Assembly: GCF_003325475.1 (NCBI RefSeq)
Contig: NZ_CP029495.1
Location: 3,906,001 to 3,970,000 of the forward strand
DNA length: 64,000 bases
Reading direction: 5' to 3'
From: Chromobacterium phragmitis
GTDB taxonomy: Bacteria; Pseudomonadota; Gammaproteobacteria; Burkholderiales; Chromobacteriaceae
Shown: positions 43,861 through 51,169 of the stretch, piece after piece
Numbering within the stretch: the stretch's first letter is position 1
Layout: every line of letters begins with the position of its first letter
The notes under the pieces: model-generated
Seen by the model: only the letters and a program-made list of their open reading frames with translations
Database searches by the model: none
Told to the model about the DNA's origin: nothing
Made by a program: the position numbers and the translations under genes

Positions 43861-45285
43861 TCAGATCGTTTTATAGGTGAGCGCCGCGCCGACGATCAAA
43901 CCTTGGTTGATCTGGATGCTTTCCAGCGTCGCGCCTATCGTGATGTTTTCGAAAGAGAAGGTTTTGTTGCTGATTTCCTTCGATTGCCAGTCCTTAGGCG
44001 TGCGGGAGCCGATTTTCTCCATCGCTTCGTACAAGATGGCATACCAAGTGGCGGCCAGAATGGCCTCGATCAGCGCGGCAAGCAGCAAGTAGGGGTTGAC
44101 CGAAGCAAAGGCTGCCGCCACTGTCGCGGAGATGAGGGCTTCCACGGTGAGCGGGCCGGGTGCGCCGGGATTGAATGTGACGATTTCGCCGTTGGAACTC
44201 CAGGTGGTCGAAATGGTTTGAGTGCCATCGCTGTTTTCTGTCAGCGCAACGGCCATGTCGTATTCGTAGGTGCCGGTGTAGGCGCCGCTGATGGTGAGGA
44301 TGAGATCCAGATCGGGGCCGGGCAGCGTAGTCTGCGTTTTGAACAACCAGCCAAACTGGCTCATGATATTCCACGGGGAAGGACCGTTTGGATTGGGGCT
44401 GGCCGTTACGGTCAGCACGGACGGGCTGCCGGAGCTGACATTGTAGCTGAGTGTTACCTTGTCGCTGATGGCGGTTGGACCTTCTTGTGCGACCACGGAC
44501 CACAGGGCTTCGTCGGCGATGGCCATGATGGTGTTGACGCCATCGGCTTGCGTGAATGTGCCGTACGAGATCAGGGTATCCTGCCAATCGCCGGTGGGCG
44601 GCGTGGCGCCGGAAATCGTGCTGAGCGCCGCCAGTTGCGCATCAGTGCTTGAGTTGTAATTCAGCGTGATGAACTGCGTATAAATCGGCATGAGCGCGGC
44701 CTTGGTGGCTGGCGAGAGTTTGCCGTTGCTATCGCTGCTTTGCGTATGGGTGCCGAGAAAAATAGGGGAGTCATTGCCAAAGCCGGCAATGGCGGTTTGC
44801 AAGGAGGCGACCAGCGCGTTGTAAACCGTGTCAGTAGCGGTTGATGGGATGCAGCTAAATGGATAAATGTAGTTGTCGCTGACGGAGATGTCCGGCGCGG
44901 CAAGCGTGAGCGTGCTGTCTGTCAGGTAGAGATATTCATCCCAGGTGTCCGGCGTGGCGCTGGATGGCGATAGTTGCACGGAAACGGTATCCAGATCGAC
45001 GACCAGGCCAAACGTGCCGCTGAATGTCACCGTGCTGCCATTGGTGGACTGCGCGTTTCCGGAAAAGGGAACCGTGACAAATAAGGCGTTTTCCTGGCTT
45101 GAATCAATGGAAGCCGCGCTTTGCGATGGCTTGAAGGTAATGGAGACGGGAATGCCTTCGTAGTTGCCGCTCCAGGTATTGCTATGTCCGGAGGCGCTCC
45201 ATTTTCTTGCCAGCGCGGTTTTAATGATGGGAAGAAGCGAATTGTTGATCGCCGTGCCATAGCTCCAGCCTGCCAAACAAGTCAT
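43861..45285 (-). CDS. P47/OrfX-like (TULIP-fold) protein
   Basis: A 474-residue protein without a signal peptide, rich in Ser, Thr, Asn and beta strands. The start (GWSYGTAINNSLLPIIKTAL) and later pieces (ITFKPSQ, FGLVVDLDTVSVQL, WLFKTQTTLPGP) resemble P47 and OrfX proteins, lipid-binding TULIP-fold partners of clostridial and insecticidal toxins. A hydrophobic patch lies near residues 385-415 (AFASVNPYLLLAALIEAILA). The ATG at 45285 follows AGGAG by five bases. It stands alone, without a toxin gene beside it. The family call rests on my recognition of pattern, not on an alignment. It might be a secreted factor acting on insects or amoebae. Confidence 0.6.
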   Translation of the reverse strand: MTCLAGWSYGTAINNSLLPIIKTALARKWSASGHSNTWSGNYEGIPVSITFKPSQSAASIDSSQENALFVTVPFSGNAQSTNGSTVTFSGTFGLVVDLDTVSVQLSPSSATPDTWDEYLYLTDSTLTLAAPDISVSDNYIYPFSCIPSTATDTVYNALVASLQTAIAGFGNDSPIFLGTHTQSSDSNGKLSPATKAALMPIYTQFITLNYNSSTDAQLAALSTISGATPPTGDWQDTLISYGTFTQADGVNTIMAIADEALWSVVAQEGPTAISDKVTLSYNVSSGSPSVLTVTASPNPNGPSPWNIMSQFGWLFKTQTTLPGPDLDLILTISGAYTGTYEYDMAVALTENSDGTQTISTTWSSNGEIVTFNPGAPGPLTVEALISATVAAAFASVNPYLLLAALIEAILAATWYAILYEAMEKIGSRTPKDWQSKEISNKTFSFENITIGATLESIQINQGLIVGAALTYKTI

Positions 45286-45819
45286 ATCATCTCCTGGTTG
45301 CATGAGTCCGTACGATTTGCCGGGATTGGCGTGCCGCCATCAAAAGCAAGCGGACAACATGCGGTCATGCCGCAGTCCGCATACTTCAAACATTGATTCT
45401 AGCCAGCGGTTGGGTTGGGTTAGCTGAACAAAATGACAGTGATGTCTTATGGAGGCTGGATGCGTCTATCCTGCGCTGCGCCTTGCGGGTAGGTCTATTG
45501 GCCTGAACGCCAATAGACCGCGCCACAGACGCGTGAAATAGCGGGAATGCCGCCCTGGGCGGATTTCAACACGCTGGGTTGCCGGCTTCGCATTTGCGCC
45601 GTTTGCGAAGCGATCAATCAAGCGCGGCTGACATGGAGGCCTTGCGCTGGCTTGGCTATCAGCCGGCGGCGAAGGGGCCGCCGGCGGGGAGAGGCGCTGG
45701 AAACAGAACCGCGCAGGCGCTATGGTCTTGGGTGGAGGCGTCTTGCAGACAAGGGCTGGTAGGGCGCATCCCCCCGTGAGGGCGAAGCGCCGCCATATTG
45801 GCTGTATTCGGAAGCAGCC
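45286..45819. other. Gene-free region between the P47-like and BRO-N-like genes
   Basis: No gene that I can support. A locally AT-rich stretch (45380-45450) upstream of the P47-like gene probably holds its promoter. Confidence 0.35.
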
Positions 45820-46488
45820 TCACCCCGCCAGCTTGCCCATCCGCTCAGCTAGCCGCAGATGGCAAGCCGCGGCCAGCTTGACCAGCTCCGGGCTGGTGAC
45901 GGGCATCTTGCCGGGTTCGGCAATCAGCTCCGCCATGCCTTCCAGCGTGGAGACGCTGCTGTTCAGGCCGATCAGCCTGCCGTGCGGCCAGCGCTGCTTG
46001 TTATTGGGCGCATAGTCCAGCGCCACCACCCAGCGCGAATGCTGCCAAGTGCCTGGCTCGCGCAGCACGGCCTCCATCACCGCGCGGCTGACCTGCTGCG
46101 CCGCCTCCGCGGCGAGGGCCAGCGCCAGATGCAAGGTGTCCGCCGTATTGGCCGCGCCGGCCTCCTGCAGCAAGGCTGGGCGGGTTGCTTCCAGCCACCA
46201 GCGCCGCAACCGCCGCGCGCCGGGCTTCTTGATGCGGCGGAACACCTCGTCCAGCTCGCCTTCGGACAGGCACAACACCGGCTCCGCCTCATCCGCCAGC
46301 CGCAAGGGCCGCCCCAGCGGCTCGCCCAAGGCCTTCAGCAAATCCTCCACCTCCAGCTTCATGGACGCCGCCACCTCCGCGGCCACCAGCCAGAACCCCT
46401 CAGGCCGCCGCACCACCCTCATGGCCAAACCCTTGGCGAAATCCAGCCGCAGCGGCGCATTTACCTGCTGATCGATAGCTGCATTCAT
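45820..46488 (-). CDS. BRO-N/antirepressor-like phage protein
   Basis: A 222-residue protein. Its first 100 residues match the pattern of the BRO-N domain of phage antirepressors: VVRRPEGFWLVAAEVAASMK, then LCLSEGELDEVFRRIKKPGA with RRLRRWWLEATRPALLQEAG. The rest is helical and without a recognised domain. The ATG at 46488 follows GGAGG. Antirepressors of this kind control prophage genes, but no structural phage gene is near, so this is probably a phage remnant or satellite gene in a variable island. Confidence 0.7.
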   Translation of the reverse strand: MNAAIDQQVNAPLRLDFAKGLAMRVVRRPEGFWLVAAEVAASMKLEVEDLLKALGEPLGRPLRLADEAEPVLCLSEGELDEVFRRIKKPGARRLRRWWLEATRPALLQEAGAANTADTLHLALALAAEAAQQVSRAVMEAVLREPGTWQHSRWVVALDYAPNNKQRWPHGRLIGLNSSVSTLEGMAELIAEPGKMPVTSPELVKLAAACHLRLAERMGKLAG

Positions 46489-46859
46489 GGCCGGGCCTCC
46501 CCAAGCAAACGCGCAAACTGCGCTGCTAAAAACGCAAGCCGATATGCGGCGCGCAGGCGCAACGATGCACGCGACAAATGGCGGGGAGGGCGAATAAGGG
46601 GAGGGGAAAGAGAAACGACAGTACGAACATCCATAGCGATGTCTCCAAACGGCTTTGCCCGACCAAGCATTGCGAGCGCAAGGGCGCAAGTGGGATGCAA
46701 TGCAAGGGCGTGTTGAACAACCACGGCTTTCGGGCGTGGGCCACCGCTAACGGAGGTGTGTTGAGCACCATCTGGCGATTTTACGCGTAGCAGGCTGGGG
46801 CAGGGCTTTCACTGTCCAGACCGAATGGGCAGGTTTCGCAGTTGACTATGCACTGAACT
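46489..46859. other. Leader region of the BRO-N-like gene
   Basis: No certain gene. Short frames on both strands (plus-strand 46578-46790 and minus-strand 46526-46771) resemble the leader ORFs seen ahead of P4-type phage regulatory genes, for example the plus-strand ending FRAWATANGGVLSTIWRFYA, but neither has a good start signal. Confidence 0.3.
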
Positions 46860-46886
46860 AAAAAAAGCCCGCAATCGCGGGCTTTT
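46860..46886. terminator. Bidirectional terminator
   Basis: Arms aaaagcccgc and gcgggctttt with loop aatc. In the minus direction it ends the IS-split secreted-protein gene, whose stop codon is at 46890. Confidence 0.85.
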
Positions 46887-47016
46887 CAGCTAATCCGCCA
46901 GTTGCTCGCGGTAGTCTTCCAAGATGGCCTGGGCATCTTTATCGGCTTTGTACTTGGCATCGACTTTCTTGAACTGGCGCTTGGCGATATCGCAGTAGCG
47001 ATTCGCCTTAGACCCG

Positions 47017-47403
47017 CTAACAAAACCTGTCGACAAATCGCAGACATATCAATGAGAAAGCCAGCTTGAGCAAGGCGTAATGCGTATCCAGCCGCCGTTC
47101 GAAGCGGATGCGCAACTTGCCGAAGCCAGCTAGCCAAGAATGGGTACGTTCTACCACCCAGCGGTGGCGACCTAGTCTCTCGCTGCTTTCCACCCCGCGC
47201 CGAGCAATTCGCACCAAGATTCCGCGTCGGCTCAGGTGTGCACGACAACGGCGGTAGTCATAGCCTTTGTCAGCATGCAGCTTGTAAGGCTTTTGTCTGG
47301 GCCGTCCTGGCAAGCCAGGAACGGCAGGAATCGCATCGACCAAAGTTTCGAAGACCATGGAGTCGTGCCGATTGGCGCCGGTAATGCTCAGCGCCAATGG
47401 CAA
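47017..47403 (-). CDS. IS5-family transposase, OrfB frame (copy 1)
   Basis: The C-terminal transposase portion, from the ATG at 47403; conserved coding in this frame starts earlier (GPNPTDRGKCGSKRH), back to a G run at 47480-47485. It holds the second catalytic Asp in LHADKGYD and the Glu in WVVERTHSWL of the DDE centre. It is expressed by a -1 shift from OrfA at the six-G run rather than from its own ATG. Confidence 0.85.
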   Translation of the reverse strand: MPLALSITGANRHDSMVFETLVDAIPAVPGLPGRPRQKPYKLHADKGYDYRRCRAHLSRRGILVRIARRGVESSERLGRHRWVVERTHSWLAGFGKLRIRFERRLDTHYALLKLAFSLICLRFVDRFC

Positions 47404-47414
47404 ACCTCGGCGAT

Positions 47415-47819
47415 CTACGATGATGTGCCGTTTGCTGCCGCATTTACCTCGATCGGTGGGGTTGGGGCCGGTCTCTTGGCCCCCCGGGGGCTGGCAACGC
47501 TAGCCCCATCAATGCTGGCCCGGCTCCAATCAATTTGATCGTGTTGGCGCAGTTGTATCAGCAGAGCCAGGTGTAGGCGGTCCCAAATGCCTTGCGCTTG
47601 CCAATCCCGCAGCCTTCGCCAGCAGGTCATCCCGCTGCCAAAACCGAGTTCCTGCGGGAGGTCCTCCCAAGGAATGCCGGTAGTGAGAACAAACAAGATG
47701 CCGTTGAGGGCAGCAAAATCATCCAGCCGCGGCCTCCCACCCCGGCGGGAACGCGGCGGCGGAGAGAGTAGCGGCTGCAATGACTTCCAGAGCTTCTGGC
47801 TGATGACTTTTCGTTGCAT
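47415..47819 (-). CDS. IS5-family transposase, OrfA frame (copy 1)
   Basis: A 134-residue frame with the DUF4096-type N-terminal domain (LWKSLQPLLSPPPRSRRGGR, TGIPWEDLPQELGFGSGMTC) and the first catalytic Asp in ASIDGASVASPRG. In the IS427 group the active enzyme is an OrfA-OrfB fusion made by -1 frameshifting; the six-G run after SPR is the likely slip site. Confidence 0.87.
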   Translation of the reverse strand: MQRKVISQKLWKSLQPLLSPPPRSRRGGRPRLDDFAALNGILFVLTTGIPWEDLPQELGFGSGMTCWRRLRDWQAQGIWDRLHLALLIQLRQHDQIDWSRASIDGASVASPRGAKRPAPTPPIEVNAAANGTSS

Positions 47820-48119
47820 CTTCGCCAGGTGAGGGCATACGCATCTGGCATCAAGAGGTTTTGTTAGCGGCTCTTATTGACCAGCTGTTTCTGTTCCTTG
47901 GGGGAACCCGGTCCGCCGATCTCTCCCAAGAAGTGATCGCACAAGTCTGCTGTCTCGACGAATTTTTCTACATCCTGGTTGCTGGCAGTTCCGGCAATGA
48001 CAGGGAATGTGACAAAGCATGCTAGCGAGAATAAAGCGTATTTCATCATCTTGTGCGTTGTTTTTATAGGAAAAATCGTTGATTTTACGGGTCTGCTTCC
48101 TATGTGGTCCGCTATGCAG

Positions 48120-48956
48120 TTATGGCACTGTGTAATTTTCACACGTGGGTAGTTCTTTATTGGGGATGTAGACTCCAGTTGCAAGATCAAAGCTGAAAAT
48201 GCGACGGAAAGTGCATTCTGGGTCTACCACTTTTACTAGGTCTTTCTTTTTCAGTGGAAGGCTAGCCAAGGAGTCGGTAAGTCGAGAGACAGGTCCGGGA
48301 AAACTGGTGGCGTGGGTTTGGAAAATCAACTTTGGAAATCCGGCATCTACCCGCTTATCTAGGTGGAATTGGCTTTTGAATTCATATTCGTCATGACAGG
48401 CGCCGCGACGCTGTTTGTAATCCCGCTCAGAAAAACAGGCCCGTATAAGAGCGCTGCCGTATGTGGATACTGTCAATGTTTCCCGAATGTTCATTTCATT
48501 ATTTTTGGGATATAAATGGAACAGGTGAAGGATGCTGGAGTTGGCACCTCCGCCGGAATACATGGTATGTGAGTCCTCTTCAATGCCAATCATCATGCCC
48601 TGGGTAGTGTCGGCCAAATACAGCATGCGAGGCCAAAGGGTCAGCGTTGTGTTCATGAGTTCAGATGTCAGCTCTTTTAGTTCAAAGCTGACATTGCTCT
48701 CTTTTCCATGAATCTGGGTGATTTTTAGAATGGGAAGTGAGCTGTCTTTTTGATAGATCAGTTCGCTACAAAATTCTTTATCTGATGTACAGCCTTGAAC
48801 GGATGCTTCAGGAGAGCCTTGCGGGGCTACGCTCATGTTCTTTAGTTTATTTCCGGCTTTGTCCACATCCGATAAGGTGTCTTTTGTGGCAGCCAGAAGC
48901 GGAGTGAACGACTGTGCAAGCATCAGCAAGGTGAGAGCCGTATTTTTCAATTTCAT
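48120..48956 (-). CDS. Secreted protein of unknown function
   Basis: A 278-residue protein with a signal peptide (MKLKNTALTLLMLAQSFTPLLA). The mature part has six Cys residues, suggesting disulfides, and mixed beta structure; no family recognised. I chose the ATG at 48956 at the start of the signal; a further 16 codons are open. It lies about 70 bases upstream of the IS-split secreted-protein gene on the same strand, so the two may have formed an operon. Base composition is clearly lower in GC (about 45%) than the neighbouring core genes, suggesting transfer. Confidence 0.72.
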   Translation of the reverse strand: MKLKNTALTLLMLAQSFTPLLAATKDTLSDVDKAGNKLKNMSVAPQGSPEASVQGCTSDKEFCSELIYQKDSSLPILKITQIHGKESNVSFELKELTSELMNTTLTLWPRMLYLADTTQGMMIGIEEDSHTMYSGGGANSSILHLFHLYPKNNEMNIRETLTVSTYGSALIRACFSERDYKQRRGACHDEYEFKSQFHLDKRVDAGFPKLIFQTHATSFPGPVSRLTDSLASLPLKKKDLVKVVDPECTFRRIFSFDLATGVYIPNKELPTCENYTVP

Positions 48957-49438
48957 CAACTTGGATCCAGTGAATGGTAAGGCATCTAAACAAAGCGGCT
49001 TCACCTTGTTATTGTCAAGTATGAAGATTGGAATCGAACCAGTTAGCAGATAACCCCTTCAGTGCAAGCCTGGTTTCGAACCAGATTCGTGATAAGCTGT
49101 CGGCGCTTCGACGCGCGGAGACGGTAGCGCCTACTGCTGGGTGAGTCAAAGATTCGCATGCATGTAGCTCTGGCAGCTCTCAGAGGCTGGTTTGAAAGAT
49201 GGGGTTTCACAGCGCTGTAAGAGCAGCCTGGGGTCAGGGGGATTGGCCGAGCAATCGTCTTGCCCGTTTGCCGGGCGGAACTGGCATGTCAAATATCATC
49301 TGCGAAGCGGATTTAGACCCGCTAACAAAACCTATATTTTGCACAGTGGCGCACATGGAAGATCAGCGACTTACAAGCGACCGCCTGAGGTTTTGTTAGC
49401 CACTCTTAAGAGCTGGAGAACAATATATATTGTTTGTG
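48957..49438. other. Intergenic region holding a MITE
   Basis: No gene that I can support; it contains the 90-base MITE at 49316-49405. The part 49020-49110 has two copies of a short sequence resembling a tRNA T-arm (ggaatcgaacca and gtttcgaacca) but no tRNA fold. Confidence 0.4.
49316..49405. mobile_element. MITE with IS5-family ends (90 bp)
   Basis: It begins GACCCGCTAACAAAACCT and ends AGGTTTTGTTAGCCACTC, the same 15-18 bases as the ends of the two full IS copies in this window. TTA lies on both sides (49313-49315 and 49406-49408). The 54 bases between the ends are unrelated to the transposase gene. It is thus a non-autonomous element that the IS transposase could move. Confidence 0.88.
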
Positions 49439-49685
49439 CTATGGCCCTTCTTCATTTCCCTTTGTTGAGAAATAATAGCCGACCACACTGCCTAAAATGG
49501 TAGTGCAGAAAGTTAGCACTTCATGAAAGTATTCGTTACGGAATATGCCAAAAAACATTATTAGAACAGTGGAGATGAATACCAATATTAATGAAAGAAC
49601 AGGCTTTGTTCTATGGTTAAGCCGATAAGTCATCGTGTCTGTTTTACCTAACCCTCCGCATGTGCCACAGGCAAGACCGTAGTAA
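49439..49685 (-). pseudogene. Small membrane-protein gene cut by IS copy 2
   Basis: The frame reads into this region from the IS: a CxxCGG zinc-knuckle-like GLACGTCGGLG, then a membrane part of two hydrophobic helices (PVLSLILVFISTVLIMFFGI and, after FHEVL, TFCTTILGSVVGYYF), ending GNEEGP. An ATG at 49633 could start a 64-residue product. The part before the IS appears lost, since no matching N-terminus is visible on the other side (after 50549). Family unknown. Confidence 0.5.
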
Positions 49686-49691
49686 GACCCG

Positions 49692-50078
49692 CTAACAAAA
49701 CCTGTCGACAAATCGCAGACATATCAATGAGAAAGCCAGCTTGAGCAAGGCGTAATGCGTATCCAGCCGCCGCTCGAAGCGGATGCGCAATTTCCCGAAG
49801 CCAGCTAGCCAAGAATGGGTACGTTCTACCACCCAGCGGTGGCGACCTAGTCTCTCGCTGCTTTCCACCCCGCGCCGCGCGATTCGCACCAAGATTCCGC
49901 GTTGGCTCAGGTGTGCACGGCAACGGCGGTAGTCATAGCCTTTGTCAGCATGCAGCTTGTAAGGCTTTTGTCTGGGCCGTCCTGGCAACCCAGGAACGGC
50001 AGGAATCGCATCGACCAAAGTTTCGAAGACCATGGAGTCGTGCCGATTGGCGCCGGTAATGCTCAGCGCCAATGGCAA
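49692..50078 (-). CDS. IS5-family transposase, OrfB frame (copy 2)
   Basis: The same 128-residue C-terminal transposase frame as in copy 1, with LHADKGYD and WVVERTHSWL intact; one visible change is LSQRG for LSRRG. It is expected to be made by a -1 shift at the six-G run at 50155-50160. Confidence 0.85.
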   Translation of the reverse strand: MPLALSITGANRHDSMVFETLVDAIPAVPGLPGRPRQKPYKLHADKGYDYRRCRAHLSQRGILVRIARRGVESSERLGRHRWVVERTHSWLAGFGKLRIRFERRLDTHYALLKLAFSLICLRFVDRFC

Positions 50079-50089
50079 ACCTCGGCGAT

Positions 50090-50494
50090 CTACGATGATG
50101 TGCCGTTTGCTGCCGCATTTACCTCGATCGGTGGGGTTGGGGCCGGTCTCTTGGCCCCCCGGGGGCTGGCAACGCTAGCCCCATCAATGCTGGCCCGGCT
50201 CCAATCAATTTGATCGTGTTGGCGCAGTTGTATCAGCAGAGCCAGGTGTAGGCGGTCCCAAATGCCTTGCGCTTGCCAATCCCGCAGCCTTCGCCAGCAG
50301 GTCATCCCGCTGCCAAAACCGAGTTCCTGCGGGAGGTCCTCCCAAGGAATGCCGGTAGTGAGAACAAACAAGATGCCGTTGAGGGCAGCAAAATCATCCA
50401 ACCGCGGCCTCCCACCCCGGTGGGAACGCGGCGGCGGGGAGAGTAGCGGCTGCAATGACTTCCAAAGCTTCTGGCTGATGACTTTTCGTTGCAT
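50090..50494 (-). CDS. IS5-family transposase, OrfA frame (copy 2)
   Basis: A 134-residue frame identical to copy 1 except for SHRGG in place of SRRGG. The catalytic Asp in ASIDGASVA is present and no stop interrupts it, so the element is probably active. Confidence 0.87.
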   Translation of the reverse strand: MQRKVISQKLWKSLQPLLSPPPRSHRGGRPRLDDFAALNGILFVLTTGIPWEDLPQELGFGSGMTCWRRLRDWQAQGIWDRLHLALLIQLRQHDQIDWSRASIDGASVASPRGAKRPAPTPPIEVNAAANGTSS

Positions 50495-50722
50495 CTTCGC
50501 CAGGTGAGGGCATAAGCATCTGGCATCAAGAGGTTTTGTTAGCGGGTCTTAGCCCGTTTATCCAAGCTATTTTTATTGCATGTTCGGCGGAGCGCTCCGA
50601 AAGGGTCGGGGCTTCCACCCTACGCGGTAGGTGCAGTAGGGCAGAGACTTCGCAGAGGCGTTCCGCCTCGATGTATAACGAACGATATCCGGTGTACGCG
50701 GTGGAGTGCACGTTAATGATAA

Positions 50723-51166
50723 TTATATTATTTTAAAAGTCTTACCTTCAATTTTTATTCCCTCTGCCTGGACTTTTAGATATGATTTATCCATTGGGTT
50801 GTAGCTAGAATTTTTAGTTAGTATCCAATGCCAAGAGATAATGTTCACTCCTGCCCATTTGGCATTGGAATTTAATTGTTGAATAGCAGCTCTCTTTTTT
50901 TCAATAATAAGCTGTGGCTGACCACCACCAGTTGGGTGTATTTCAATGGCGTGAACGCCATCTTTCAAAGAATTTGAAATTTCAACCAAGTAGTCCCATC
51001 TATTTTGTTGATGGTAGCCTTTGGTTTTCATGAATTCATCAAGATCAATGCTGTAGATGATTTTTGCTGGGTTTTTTTCTTCTATTGATCTCTTGTCTTT
51101 TATTGCCTTCATTCCAATTTTTATTGCCGCGTCAAATTCAGGGCACATGGTATTTTTCAGAGTCAT
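50723..51166 (-). CDS. Small partner protein of the ATPase, possible nuclease effector
   Basis: A 147-residue soluble protein of no family that I recognise. A run of acidic and basic residues around Asp58 (NRWDYLV), Glu75-x-His77 (AIEIHPT) and Lys90-Lys91 (IIEKKR) could form a PD-(D/E)xK-like metal site, but this is a pattern guess. It starts three bases after the ATPase stop codon, so the two are translated together. Base composition is about 38% GC, far below the chromosome average, which points to transfer. Effector or substrate-recognition partner of the ATPase is the likely role; antiphage defence is an inference. Confidence 0.75.
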   Translation of the reverse strand: MTLKNTMCPEFDAAIKIGMKAIKDKRSIEEKNPAKIIYSIDLDEFMKTKGYHQQNRWDYLVEISNSLKDGVHAIEIHPTGGGQPQLIIEKKRAAIQQLNSNAKWAGVNIISWHWILTKNSSYNPMDKSYLKVQAEGIKIEGKTFKII

Positions 51167-51169
51167 TTG

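Larger units (their letters stand above)
47011..47873 (-). mobile_element. IS5-family insertion sequence (IS427 group), copy 1
   Basis: An 863-base element with 18-base terminal repeats (GACCCGCTAACAAAACCT on the left; GAGCCGCTAACAAAACCT read inward from the right) and a TTA target duplication on both sides (47008-47010 and 47874-47876). It carries two overlapping transposase frames on the minus strand. It has inserted in a secreted-protein gene. Confidence 0.93.
46890..48049 (-). pseudogene. Small secreted-protein gene split by an IS5-family insertion
   Basis: Before insertion this gene encoded about 100 residues. The N-terminal part (48049 to 47874) has a signal peptide (MMKYALFSLACFVTFPVIAG) and runs into the IS. 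The C-terminal part (47010 to 46890) continues on the other side as ANRYCDIAKRQFKKVDAKYK and ends REQLAD. Removing the 863-base IS and one TTA duplication restores the frame exactly (QLVNK joined to ANRYC). The mature protein would be small, Lys-rich and periplasmic, with two Cys residues (LCDHF and RYCDI). Family unknown. The same-strand secreted gene upstream may be a partner. Confidence 0.85.
49686..50548 (-). mobile_element. IS5-family insertion sequence (IS427 group), copy 2
   Basis: An 863-base copy nearly identical to copy 1 (a handful of substitutions, for example ccgctcg for ccgttcg near 49771). Both ends are GACCCGCTAACAAAACCT. The flanking triplets differ (TAA at 49683-49685, TTA at 50549-50551), so no clean target duplication is seen, unlike copy 1. 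Confidence 0.92.

Noticed and set aside
49030..49105. tRNA-like T-arm sequences (ggaatcgaacca)
   Set aside because: No acceptor stem, anticodon arm or D-arm could be paired on either strand; at most a remnant of an attachment site.
50712..50727. A Fur-box-like TAATGATAATTAT at the 3' end of the ATPase partner gene
   Set aside because: It lies within AT-rich sequence at a gene end, not upstream of any gene with an iron function; most likely chance.
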